Positions 14,475 to 23,500 of a stretch of 33,776 bases of DNA are shown piece after piece. The DNA is from JBFHKO01 sp041595355 (GTDB lineage Bacteria > Pseudomonadota > Gammaproteobacteria > Enterobacterales > Aeromonadaceae). The notes under the pieces were generated by a model. That model was not told the DNA's origin, ran no database searches, and was given only the letters and a program-made list of their open reading frames with translations. Made by a program: the position numbers and the translations under genes. How positions within the stretch are numbered: the first letter of the stretch is position 1; each line of letters starts with the position of its first letter. The DNA lies in contig JBFHKO010000005.1 of assembly GCA_041595355.1 (NCBI GenBank), positions 1-33,776 of the forward strand, written 5' to 3'.

Positions 14475-15065
14475 ATGATGAATAAATCAGCCCTGGCGCT
14501 GGCTGCGGGCCTGGCCCTGATGGCATCCGGCTGTGCGACCCAGGTGAGCTATGGTGATGCACGGGAGACGGAAACCGTGACCGTCGATTACGGCGCCTCG
14601 GATCTGCAGAGCATGGCCAACAAGATGGTGCAATCGCTGCTGACCAGCCCGGGAGCCCGGGAGGCGGGGGGCCGGCCGGTGCTCTTCGTCGACAACCTGC
14701 GCAACAAGACCTCCGAGCATATCGACACCGAAGCGATCACGGATACGGTGCGCACCCGCCTGCTGCGGTCCGGAAAATTCCGCTTCGTGGACATGAGCCG
14801 GGTACAGGCCGTCAAGCAGCAGCTGGAGTACCAGAGCCAGAGCGGCATGGTGGATCCGGCGGCCATGGTGCGGCTTGGCAAACAGACCGGCGCCCAGTAC
14901 ATGCTGTACGGCAACCTGAGCAGCATCGTCAAGGATAACGGCAAGGTGAAGGACGTCTATTACCAGATGACCATGAACCTGATGGAGCTCAAGAGCGGCG
15001 AGCTGGTATGGGCCGATCAGCAGGAGATCCGCAAGCAGCGCCGCAAGGGTACCCTGGGTTGGTGA
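14475..15065 (+). CDS. lpoB: LpoB, outer-membrane lipoprotein activator of PBP1B
   Basis: LpoB reaches across the periplasm and stimulates PBP1B peptidoglycan synthesis. The signal peptide ends in the lipobox MASGC and the globular domain follows: PVLFVDNLRNKTSEHIDTE, RFVDMSRVQAVKQQL, GAQYMLYGNLSS, ELKSGELVWADQQEIRK. Unlike E. coli LpoB, there is no long proline-rich linker, with only about 25 residues between the lipidated cysteine and the domain. GGAGG at 14460–14464 favours the ATG at 14475; an ATG at 14466 overlapping the ycfL stop is the alternative but leaves only one base of spacing. It overlaps the thiK-like gene by four bases. Confidence 0.9.
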   Translation: MMNKSALALAAGLALMASGCATQVSYGDARETETVTVDYGASDLQSMANKMVQSLLTSPGAREAGGRPVLFVDNLRNKTSEHIDTEAITDTVRTRLLRSGKFRFVDMSRVQAVKQQLEYQSQSGMVDPAAMVRLGKQTGAQYMLYGNLSSIVKDNGKVKDVYYQMTMNLMELKSGELVWADQQEIRKQRRKGTLGW

Positions 15066-15853
15066 TTGCCCTGCCGCCGGCCTTTGCCGGCGGGCGGCTA
15101 TTCCCGCTGCGGGGCGGACTCTGCAATCACAGCTACCGGCTGCGGCTGAAGGGGCGCGATTATTTCCTGCGCCTGGCCGGGGCCGAGAGCGACGGGCTGG
15201 GCATCGATCGCCAGCAGGAGCTGGAGGCACTGCGTCTGGCCGCCGCGGCCGGGCTGGCACCGCCCCTCATGCATGCCGAGCCCGGGCGCGGCCTGCTGAT
15301 CCAGGCCTGGATACCCGAGCCTGTCTGGACCCCGGCCCGGGCTCGTTCACCGGATGGGCTGCGCTGCCTGGCGCGCCTGGCCGCCCGGCTGCACCGGCTG
15401 ACACCGCCTGCCGGCCACCTGGATCTGGCGGCGCGCCTCTCTGCCTATCTGGGCGCCCTGAGCGCCCCTGCTCCCGAGTGGATAGCCCGATGCCGGCAGC
15501 TCCAGGCGCGGCTGGCGGCCCTGGCGCCCCAGGCGCCGGTGTTTTGCCATAATGACTTACATGCCGGCAATCTGCTGGGCCGCCGGCCCTGGCTGCTGGA
15601 CTGGGAATATGCCGCCTGCGGTGATGCGGCCTTCGAGCTGGCCGGTATCTGCCTCAGCGGCAGGCTCGACGCGCAGCGGGCCGCGCAGCTGCTGGCCGCG
15701 TACCGGGCCGCCGGCGGTGAGTGTTCCCCGGAGCGGGTGCGGCAGATGTTGCCGGTGGCGGATTTCATGACCCGCTTGTGGACCCGGCTGCTGGCCGAGC
15801 GCCGCGCGTCCCGCCTGGCGGGTGCGCGCCAGGCGCAAGCTGGTCTCCTGTGA
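15062..15853 (+). CDS. thiK: ThiK-like thiamine kinase / aminoglycoside-phosphotransferase fold
   Basis: ThiK phosphorylates salvaged thiamine. The 263-residue protein has the APH-fold catalytic loop FCHNDLHAGNLL (H163-N-D165) and the metal-binding LLDWEYAACGD (D180). The start is taken as the GTG that overlaps the lpoB stop as GTGA; a TTG three bases earlier is possible. Assignment to thiamine rests on its place between lpoB and nagZ, as in E. coli; a choline or other small-molecule kinase cannot be excluded. The very high GC and Ala/Leu/Arg content is like the neighbours. Confidence 0.78.
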   Translation: MIALPPAFAGGRLFPLRGGLCNHSYRLRLKGRDYFLRLAGAESDGLGIDRQQELEALRLAAAAGLAPPLMHAEPGRGLLIQAWIPEPVWTPARARSPDGLRCLARLAARLHRLTPPAGHLDLAARLSAYLGALSAPAPEWIARCRQLQARLAALAPQAPVFCHNDLHAGNLLGRRPWLLDWEYAACGDAAFELAGICLSGRLDAQRAAQLLAAYRAAGGECSPERVRQMLPVADFMTRLWTRLLAERRASRLAGARQAQAGLL

Positions 15854-15868
15854 GGCACTGAGGTAGCG

Positions 15869-15880
15869 AGGAGGTGATCC
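15869..15880 (+). promoter_or_regulatory. Extended perfect Shine-Dalgarno sequence
   Basis: AGGAGGTGATCC is complementary over 12 bases to the 3' end of gammaproteobacterial 16S rRNA. The core AGGAGG is six bases from the GTG start of the following lipoprotein gene. Such full-length complementarity is rare and decides the GTG start. Confidence 0.85.
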
Positions 15881-16720
15881 GTGAGGCGATGGCGTCGTTG
15901 GTGCTGGCTGCTGGTGCCGCTGCTGCTGGCGGGCTGCACGGTGCGCCTGCTCTACAGTTGGCTGGACTGGATCATCCCCTGGAAGCTGGACGATTACTTC
16001 CAGCTCACCTCGGTGCAGCGTACCCTACTGGATACGGAGCTCGAGGCGCTGCTGCGCTGGCATCGGCAGCATGAATTACCCGGCTATGTTGTCACCTTGC
16101 GGGCCCTGTCCCACGATCTCTCCCGTCCCTTGAGCGAGCGGGAGACCGAGGCCTACTTCATCCGCTTCGAACAGGCCCTGGCCCGGCTCAGCCAGGGCAT
16201 TGCCCCGCCGGCCAACCGGCTGGCGGCCAGCCTGAGCGAGCAGCAGGTCGCCTATTTTCTCCAGAGCCGGCGGGAAAAACAGCAAACCCGGCGTCAGGAG
16301 TGGGCTCGGGAGGAGGGGCCCAAGGTGCAGCGGGACTATGTGCGCAAACTGGAAAAAAACTACCAGCGCTGGCTGGGCGGCATTGAACCTGGCCAGCGTC
16401 CCCAGACCCGGCGCTGGGCCGACTGGCAGCGGCAGCACTATCCGCGCTGGCTGGATTACCAGGATGCCTGGCTGGCGGCGTTGGTCGAGACGCTCGAGCG
16501 GCGCGGCACCCCGGCCTTCGAGACGGGGTTCGTCGCCGTGCTGCAGGATGGCAAGTCGCTGGGTGCGGGCCGCTTCGCCGGCTTGGCGGCAGCTTACCGC
16601 GCCAATACAATCACCATGTTGAGCGAGTTGTCCGCCAGCCTGACTCCGCGTCAGCGCCGACACCTTCGCGACATGCTCAGTGACGTGGCCAACGATCTGG
16701 ATGCCCTGCGGCCGCGCTGA
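15881..16720 (+). CDS. DUF6279-family lipoprotein
   Basis: This is a lipoprotein of unknown function, 279 residues. The Arg/Trp-rich N-terminus and hydrophobic stretch end in the lipobox LLAGC (C19). The mature protein begins VRLLYSWLDWIIPWKLDDYFQL, a hallmark I associate with this family, and is helical and charged thereafter. The GTG start is fixed by the perfect Shine-Dalgarno sequence. It stands between thiK and nagZ, 27 bases after thiK, and probably belongs to the same operon. Confidence 0.8.
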   Translation: MRRWRRWCWLLVPLLLAGCTVRLLYSWLDWIIPWKLDDYFQLTSVQRTLLDTELEALLRWHRQHELPGYVVTLRALSHDLSRPLSERETEAYFIRFEQALARLSQGIAPPANRLAASLSEQQVAYFLQSRREKQQTRRQEWAREEGPKVQRDYVRKLEKNYQRWLGGIEPGQRPQTRRWADWQRQHYPRWLDYQDAWLAALVETLERRGTPAFETGFVAVLQDGKSLGAGRFAGLAAAYRANTITMLSELSASLTPRQRRHLRDMLSDVANDLDALRPR

Positions 16721-16799
16721 GGGCCCGGGGGAAGAGTCGATTCGGCCATGGCACGCTGCCCTATTACCGACACCCGCGGGTGTTCTGCTGGAGTATTTG

Positions 16800-17801
16800 A
16801 TGGGACCTTTGATGCTGGATCTGCACGGCTGCGAGCTGGATGCAGAGGAAAAAGAACTCCTGGACCACCCGGGGGTGGGGGGCGTCATCCTGTTCAGCCG
16901 AAATTATCCTGATCCGCAGCAGCTGGCGGTGCTGGTGGCGGCCATTCGCGAGCATGGCCGTCAACCGCTGCTGCTCGGCGTCGATCATGAGGGTGGGCGG
17001 GTGCAGCGCTTTCGTGACGGCTTCACCCGCATTCCGCCCATGGGCGCCCTGGCGCGGCTGACCAGCGCCGAGACCCGCAGCCGGCTGGCCAAGACCTGTG
17101 GCTGGCTGATGGCCGCCGAGTTGCTGGCCATGGATATCGATGTGAGCTTTGCGCCGGTGCTGGATCTGGAGCGCGGCAGTGAGGTGATAGGCGATCGCAG
17201 TTTTCATGATGACCCCGACATGGTGGTCGAGCTGGCCGGCGCCTTCATCGATGGCATGCATGAGGCGGGCATGAAGGCCACCGGCAAGCACTTTCCCGGC
17301 CATGGCAGCGTGCGCGCCGACTCCCACAAGGAGAGTCCCCGGGATGCTCGCTCGCTGGCCGAGCTGGAGCAGGCCGATCTGCGGCCGTTTCGCCGCCTCA
17401 TCGAGGCCGGCAAGCTGGATGCCATCATGCCGGCCCATGTGATCTACAGCGCCATCGATGCCCAACCGGCCGGCTTCTCGCCCTTCTGGCTCAAGCAGGT
17501 GCTGCGTCGGCAACTGGGCTTTCAGGGGGTGATCTTCAGTGATGATCTGACCATGGAGGGCGCCGCCGTGGCGGGCGGTTATCCCGAGCGGGCGCGGGCG
17601 GCGCTGGCTGCCGGCTGCGACATGTTGCTGGCGTGCAACCACAGGGCCGGGGCGGTGGCGATACTGGACAGCCTGCCGGCGCTGCCGCCCTGTGCGGCGC
17701 TGGCACTGCGCAAGGGAGCCTGCGGCTCGCGTCGCCAGCTGGAGGCCAGTAGCCGCTGGCGGGAGGCTCGGCGTTGGCTGGAGCACTTGACCCACAGCTG
17801 A
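16800..17801 (+). CDS. nagZ: NagZ, beta-N-acetylglucosaminidase (glycoside hydrolase family 3)
   Basis: NagZ removes N-acetylglucosamine from anhydromuropeptides during peptidoglycan recycling in the cytoplasm; its products can induce AmpC-type beta-lactamases through AmpR. The 333-residue protein has GVDHEGGRVQRF (residues 60–71), KHFPGHG (163–169) with the DSH loop containing catalytic H176, and SDDLTMEGA with the nucleophile aspartate at 248. The ATG at 16800 has GGAG seven bases upstream. Overlap-free with the preceding lipoprotein gene, with the order as in E. coli. Confidence 0.95.
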   Translation: MGPLMLDLHGCELDAEEKELLDHPGVGGVILFSRNYPDPQQLAVLVAAIREHGRQPLLLGVDHEGGRVQRFRDGFTRIPPMGALARLTSAETRSRLAKTCGWLMAAELLAMDIDVSFAPVLDLERGSEVIGDRSFHDDPDMVVELAGAFIDGMHEAGMKATGKHFPGHGSVRADSHKESPRDARSLAELEQADLRPFRRLIEAGKLDAIMPAHVIYSAIDAQPAGFSPFWLKQVLRRQLGFQGVIFSDDLTMEGAAVAGGYPERARAALAAGCDMLLACNHRAGAVAILDSLPALPPCAALALRKGACGSRRQLEASSRWREARRWLEHLTHS

Positions 17802-17913
17802 GCCTGGGAGCGGTGATAACTTTGATCCGCCGCACCCTTCATCTCATTGTGGTTGGTGCAGCCAGATGAACCTGATAAGGTCAAGGCTGACTGGCGACTG
17901 ACGAGGGCGACTC

Positions 17914-18453
17914 ATGATCCTTTATCTACATGGCTTCGATGCCAGCAGCCCGGGCAACCACGAGAAGGTGTTGCAGCTGCAGTTCATCGATCCCGATGTG
18001 CGTTTCGTGCAATACAGCACGGTGTATCCCCGGCACGACATGAGTCATCTGCTCAAGGAGGTGCACAAGCAGCTCTCCATGAGCGACGATCCCAAGCCGC
18101 TCATTTGCGGCGTCGGCCTCGGCGGCTACTGGAGCGAGCGGATTGGTTACCTGTGCGGCATCCGCCAGGTGATCTTCAACCCCAATCTGCACCCGGAAGA
18201 GAACATGGTCGGCAGGATAGAGCGGCCGGAGGAGTATGTGGATATCGCCTCCAAATGTGTTAAGGAATTTCGTAAAAAAAACGCGGGAAAGTGCTTTTGT
18301 ATCCTTTCTGTTAACGATGAAGTGATGGATAATGGCCGCACAGAGCAGGAATTGAAAGATTATTACCACATCAGCTGGGACGCGCGAGAAGGTCACAAGT
18401 TCAAGAACATCTCCCCCCACCTGCAGGCAATCAAGGCTTTCAAGCTGGCCTGA
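17914..18453 (+). CDS. ycfP: YcfP, UPF0227 alpha/beta-hydrolase family
   Basis: A 179-residue alpha/beta-hydrolase-like protein of uncertain substrate. It begins MILYLHGFDASSPG, the usual YcfP start, and has the nucleophile-elbow-like VGLGGYWSERIGYL and a DNGRTEQEL loop near the C-terminus. GAGGGCGA lies before the ATG. Bases 18258–18370 are strikingly AT-richer than the rest of the gene, with an eight-A run, while the protein sequence there remains intact. Followed by a terminator. Confidence 0.9.
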   Translation: MILYLHGFDASSPGNHEKVLQLQFIDPDVRFVQYSTVYPRHDMSHLLKEVHKQLSMSDDPKPLICGVGLGGYWSERIGYLCGIRQVIFNPNLHPEENMVGRIERPEEYVDIASKCVKEFRKKNAGKCFCILSVNDEVMDNGRTEQELKDYYHISWDAREGHKFKNISPHLQAIKAFKLA

Positions 18454-18471
18454 CTCGAAAAAATTCCACTT

Positions 18472-18498
18472 GGGAGCGATCGGCTCCCTTTTGTTTTC
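18472..18498 (+). terminator. Terminator between ycfP and ndh
   Basis: GGGAGC (18472–18477) and GCTCCC (18483–18488) close a five-base loop and are followed by TTTTGTTTT. The ndh start codon is only 23 bases further on, so ndh must be read through this site or start from within it. Confidence 0.75.
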
Positions 18499-18520
18499 TG
18501 AATTATAAGGGACTGTTGGT

Positions 18521-19828
18521 ATGAGCAAGATTGTCGTTGTTGGTGGCGGTGCCGGGGGCCTGGAGTTGGCAACCCAGCTGGGCCGCAAGATGGGGAAGAA
18601 AGGCAAGGCCCAGGTGACCCTGGTGGATCGCAATCGCACCCATTTGTGGAAACCGCTGCTGCATGAAGTGGCCGCGGGATCCCTGGATGCCGGCATCGAT
18701 GCCCTGAGCTACCAGTCCCATGCCCGCAATCACGGTTTCGAGTTCCAGCTCGGCAGCCTGACCGGCATCAAGCGTGAGGAAAAACGCATCGTGCTGGCCC
18801 CCATCCATGGTGAGAAGGGGGAGCTGGTGCTGGCCGAGCGGGAGCTGGAGTATGACATTCTGGTGCTGGCCATCGGTTCAGTCTCCAACGATTTCAATAC
18901 CCCGGGGGTGCGCGATCACTGCATCTTCCTCGACAGCCCGGATCAGGCCTTCCGCTTCCATGGCTTGCTGATGGACCGGTTCCTGCGCTTTGCCGGCGAG
19001 AGCAAGGCCGGCGCGGCCGAGCTGAGCCACAAGGTCAAGATTGCCATCGTCGGTGCCGGCGCCACCGGTGTCGAGCTCTCCGCCGAGCTCTACAATGCGG
19101 TCGAAGAGCTGGCGGCCTACGGCTACAAGAACCTGACCCGCGACAACCTCAAGGTCTCCCTGGTGGAGGCGGGACCGCGCATCCTGCCGGCGCTGCCGGA
19201 GCGCATCTCGGCGGCAGCCCACGGCGAACTGAGCAAGCTGGGAGTGGATGTGCGCACCGCCACCTTCGTCAGCGAAGCCACCGCCGAGGGACTCAAGACC
19301 AAGGATGGCGAGCTGATCGAGGCCGATCTCATGGTGTGGGCCGCGGGCATCAAGGCACCGGACTTCATGAAGGAGTTTGGTGGTCTGGAGACCAATCGTG
19401 CCAACCAGCTGATGGTCAAGCCGACCCTGCAAAGCAGCCGGGATGACGATATCTATGTCATCGGCGACTGTGCCGCCTGCGTGATGCCGGATGGCAAGCA
19501 GGTGCCGCCACGGGCCCAGTCCGCCCACCAGATGGCCAGCCTCTGCCTGAAGAACATCCTGTCCCAGCTGGGGGGAGGCGAGCTCAAGCCTTATGCCTAT
19601 GTGGACTACGGCTCCCTGGTTTCCATGAGCCGCTTCAGCACCGTTGGCAGCCTGATGGGTAACCTGATGCGTGGCTCCATGATGGTGGAGGGGCGTCTGG
19701 CCCGCCTGGTCTACATCTCCCTGTACCGCATGCACCAGGTCGCACTGCACGGCTATATCAAGACCGGCCTGATGATGCTGGTTGGCCAGATCAACCGCAT
19801 GCTGCGTCCGCGCCTCAAGCTGCACTGA
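18521..19828 (+). CDS. ndh: Type II NADH:quinone oxidoreductase
   Basis: Ndh is a non-proton-pumping flavoprotein that passes electrons from NADH to quinone at the inner face of the cytoplasmic membrane. The 435-residue protein has the FAD-binding GGGAGGLELA near the N-terminus, the NAD-binding AIVGAGATGVELSAEL in the middle, VWAAGIKAPD and YVIGDCAA, and a C-terminal amphipathic membrane-associated region ending GQINRMLRPRLKLH. Length matches E. coli Ndh. AAGGGA stands eight bases before the ATG. Confidence 0.96.
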   Translation: MSKIVVVGGGAGGLELATQLGRKMGKKGKAQVTLVDRNRTHLWKPLLHEVAAGSLDAGIDALSYQSHARNHGFEFQLGSLTGIKREEKRIVLAPIHGEKGELVLAERELEYDILVLAIGSVSNDFNTPGVRDHCIFLDSPDQAFRFHGLLMDRFLRFAGESKAGAAELSHKVKIAIVGAGATGVELSAELYNAVEELAAYGYKNLTRDNLKVSLVEAGPRILPALPERISAAAHGELSKLGVDVRTATFVSEATAEGLKTKDGELIEADLMVWAAGIKAPDFMKEFGGLETNRANQLMVKPTLQSSRDDDIYVIGDCAACVMPDGKQVPPRAQSAHQMASLCLKNILSQLGGGELKPYAYVDYGSLVSMSRFSTVGSLMGNLMRGSMMVEGRLARLVYISLYRMHQVALHGYIKTGLMMLVGQINRMLRPRLKLH

Positions 19829-19865
19829 GCAACCGCCGCCATACAGGCTCACGTCGATGTCAAAG

Positions 19866-19893
19866 CAAAAGCCGCCAGAAATGGCGGCTTTTG
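19866..19893. terminator. Bidirectional terminator between ndh and csiV
   Basis: An 11-bp perfect stem (19866–19876 with 19883–19893) closes a six-base loop, with A-run and T-run at its ends, so it can stop both ndh and the convergent mfd–csiV transcript. Confidence 0.85.
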
Positions 19894-19907
19894 TCTGTCC
19901 GGCGGCC

Positions 19908-20525
19908 CTAACCGGCCTTGCGCACCTGCACCAGCAGGCCGAACAGGGGGTGATCAATATAGGCGATTTCGCCTTCCTTGATGCGGCGCAGATCCCGGTT
20001 GGAGTATTCGCCCAGCGCCTGTTCAGCGGCCAGGGGCGCCGCTGGCAGGCTGGCGGCCACGGCCTGTTTCACCAGCTTGCGCAGCAGCAGGTCGGACTGC
20101 AGGTAGAGCTGCGGATCCCGGTACAGGCGCAGCAGCCCCTCCAGTTGCCGGCGCGGCTCGCCATCCGCGCCGGGCAGTGCGGCGCCCGCCTGCAGCAGCA
20201 TAAAGGGGGCGCTGGCGCGGGTGGCGACCGGCTGACGCCAGGCCTCGTGCAGTATCACTTTGTAGGCCGCCTGGCGGCTGAGGCGGGCGGCGGCGCGGTT
20301 CAGACGCAGGGAGGAGGCTCCCAGTGGCAATCCGCCTATCATGTCGAGGCTGAAGCCATCCTCCAGCCGGGGTCTGTGTGCCGGGGCCCGCCCCTCCTCT
20401 TCGCCATGGGTGGCTGGCTCTACCTGCCGCTGAAAGGCCAGCAGCTCGATCTCGTAGACGGGATCGGCGGCCAGGGCCGGCAGGGCGATGAGCAGGGCGA
20501 GCGACAGGCAAAGCAAGTGTTTCAC
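19908..20525 (-). CDS. csiV: CsiV-family periplasmic protein
   Basis: CsiV was described in Vibrio as a periplasmic peptidoglycan-binding protein that activates PBP1A through LpoA. The 205-residue precursor has signal peptide MKHLLCLSLALLIALPALAA, then YEIELLAFQR, and ends with YIDHPLFGLLVQVRK, both family marks. It starts with GTG; AGGAG lies six bases upstream and directly abuts the mfd stop codon, so translation is coupled to mfd. The csiV–mfd pairing is as I recall it from Vibrio and relatives. Confidence 0.82.
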   Translation of the reverse strand: MKHLLCLSLALLIALPALAADPVYEIELLAFQRQVEPATHGEEEGRAPAHRPRLEDGFSLDMIGGLPLGASSLRLNRAAARLSRQAAYKVILHEAWRQPVATRASAPFMLLQAGAALPGADGEPRRQLEGLLRLYRDPQLYLQSDLLLRKLVKQAVAASLPAAPLAAEQALGEYSNRDLRRIKEGEIAYIDHPLFGLLVQVRKAG

Positions 20526-20536
20526 AGTGGGCTCCT

Positions 20537-23500
20537 TCAGGCTTGATGGACCGTGAATTCGGTCAGCAGGGTATCCAGCAGCGCAAAGCGTGCCGCCGCA
20601 TCCGGGCTCGGGATCTGGAAGCGCAGCCGGGTCGAGCCATCCATGCGATAGATGCGTGGCTGGCTCTGCAGCAGGCTGACCAGGTAGAGCGGATTGACCC
20701 GGGTCTGCTCGGCAAATTCGATATAACCACCGCGCTCGCTGACTTCAATGCGGCGGATGCCGAGGGGGTTGGCCCGCAGCCGCAGCTGCGCCACCTGCAT
20801 CAGCTGCTGGGCGGGCAGCGGCAGCAGGCCGAAGCGATCGATGAGCTCCACCTTGAGATCGTCGAGCTCCGCCGGGTTGGCGGCGCTGGCGATGCGCTTG
20901 TACATGGACAGGCGCATGTTCACATCCGGAATGTAGTCGTCCGGCAGCAGGGTCGGCAGGCGCAGATCGATGTCGGTGTGTCCCGCCAGCAGCTGATCGA
21001 GCGACGGCTCGCGCCCCTCGCGCAGGGCGGCCACCGCTTGCTCGAGCATCTCCATGTAGAGGGTGAAACCGACGGACTCTATCTGACCACTCTGTTCGTC
21101 GCCCAGCAGCTCGCCGGCGCCGCGGATCTCCAGATCGTGGGTAGCCAGCACGAAGCCGGCCCCCAGATCCTCCAGCGATTCGATGGCCTCCAGTCGCTTG
21201 ATGGCATCCGGGGTCATCTGCTTGGGGTGCGGTGTCAGCAGGTAGGCATAGGCCTGGTGGTGCGAGCGCCCCACCCGGCCGCGCAACTGGTGCAGCTGGG
21301 CCAGCCCCAGCAGATCGGCCCTGTCCATGATGATGGTGTTGGCGGTCGGCACGTCGATGCCGGTCTCGATGATGGTGGAGCAGACCAGCAGGTTATGACG
21401 CTGGTGATAGAAGTCGCTCATCACCTTTTCCAGCTCGCGTTCGCGCATCTGGCCGTGGGCCACGCTGATACGCGCCTCGGGCACCAGCTCGGCCAGCGTT
21501 TCGGCGGTCTTGTCGATACTGGCCACGTCGTTGTGCAGGTAATAGACCTGGCCGCCGCGCTTGAGCTCCCGCACTATGGCCTCGCGTATCAGCGCCGGCT
21601 CGGACTGGCGCACGAAGGTGCGGATGGCCAGGCGCTTGGCGGGCGGGGTGGCGATGATGGAGAGATCGCGCATGCCGCTCATGGCCATGTTGAGGGTACG
21701 CGGAATGGGGGTGGCGGTCAGGGTCAGGATGTCGACATCGGCGCGCAGCGCCTTGATCTTCTCCTTCTGCCGCACGCCGAAGCGGTGCTCCTCGTCGACC
21801 ACCAGCAGCCCCAGATCCTTGAAGCGGATATCCTCGGCCAGCAACTTGTGGGTGCCGATGACGATGTCCACCTGTCCCTCGGCCAGGGCCGCCAGTACCG
21901 CTTTCTGCTCCTTGGCGCTCTTGAAGCGGCTCATCACCTCGATGCGCACCGGCCAGTTGGCGAAGCGATCACGGAAATTGTCATGGTGCTGCTGGGCCAG
22001 CAGGGTGGTGGGGACCAGCACCGCCACCTGCTTGCCGGCATGCACGGCCACGAAGGCGGCGCGCATGGCCACTTCCGTCTTGCCGAAGCCGACATCGCCG
22101 CAGACCAGCCGGTCCATCGCCTTGGCCTGGCACATGTCGCCCAGCACGGCATTGATGGCGTTGAGCTGATCCTCGGTCTCCTCGAACGGGAAGCCGGCGG
22201 CGAAATTGGCATAGGCCTGCTTGTCGTGCCTGAAGGCCAGCCCGGGGCGGGCGGCGCGCTTGGCATACACATCCAGCAGTTCGGCGGCCACGTCGCGCAC
22301 CTTTTCCGCCGCCTTGCGCCGGGCTTTGCTCCAGGCCTCGCCGCCCAGTTTGTGCAGCGGCGGATCCTCGCTGCCGCTGTAGCGACTGATGAGATGCAGG
22401 GCGGTCACCGGGACATAAAGCTTGTCCTCGCCGGCGTACTCCAGGGTCAGGAATTCGGTATCGATGCCGCCGGCATCCAGGGTCTGCAGCCCGAGATAGC
22501 GGCCGACGCCGTGGTCGAGGTGCACCACCGGCTGGCCCAGGCTGAGCTCCGCCAGGTTGCGGATGATGGCGTCGCCACCGGCACCGCTGCGCTTGTCGCG
22601 CCGGCGCCGTTGCACCACGCGCTGGCCCAGCAGCTCCTGTTCGCAGATCAGGGCCAGGGCGGGGTTGTCCAGCACGAAGCCGCGCTCCAGCGGGCTGACC
22701 AGAATGGCGTACCGGCTCTTGGCCGCCATGAATTGCCCCAGGCTGGCGAATTCCCTGAGCCCGAGCTTCAGCGGTGCCAGCAGCTCCAGCAGCGACTCCC
22801 GCCGCCCCTCGGATTCCACCGAGAAGAGCAGCCGTCCCTCGAACTGTTCGAGGAAGCGGCCGAGTTCGGCCAGCGGCTCGGCCTGGTGTACATCCACCGT
22901 CAGCTCGGGCAGGCGGCGTACCGGCAGGTTCTGGCGGCCGGCTTTCTCCTCGCAGGGCAGGCTCTGCAATCTGATCTGGGGGTAGCGTCCCAGGGCGGCA
23001 AACAGCTCTTCCACCGGCTGGTAGAGGGCGACGGGGGGCAGCAGCGGCCGGTTGGGATCGTAGCGGCGATCCTCATGGCGCTGAGTGATGTCGGCCCAGA
23101 ACTGCAGACCGGCCTGATGCAGATCGCCCAGGGTCAGCAGCAGGCTCTGGGGCGGCAGGTAGTCCAGCAGGCTGGTGCACTGCTCGAAGAAGAGCGGCAG
23201 GTAGTATTCGATGCCCGCCGGCCACATCCCCTTGCTGACCTGCTGGTAGATGCACTCCGGTGCCCGGCTGATCTCGAACTGCTCCCGATAGCGCTGGCGG
23301 AAGCCCTCTATGGCCTCCTGATCGGTGGGAAACTCATGGGCCGGCAGCAGATGCACCGCCGTCACCGGTTCGCTGGAGCGCTGGGTATCGGGATCGAAGG
23401 GGCGGATGCTGTCCACCTCGTCGTCGAAGAAGTCGATGCGATAGGGCTGACGCGAGCCCATGGGGTAGAGATCCAGCAGCGAGCCGCGGGCGGCATATTC

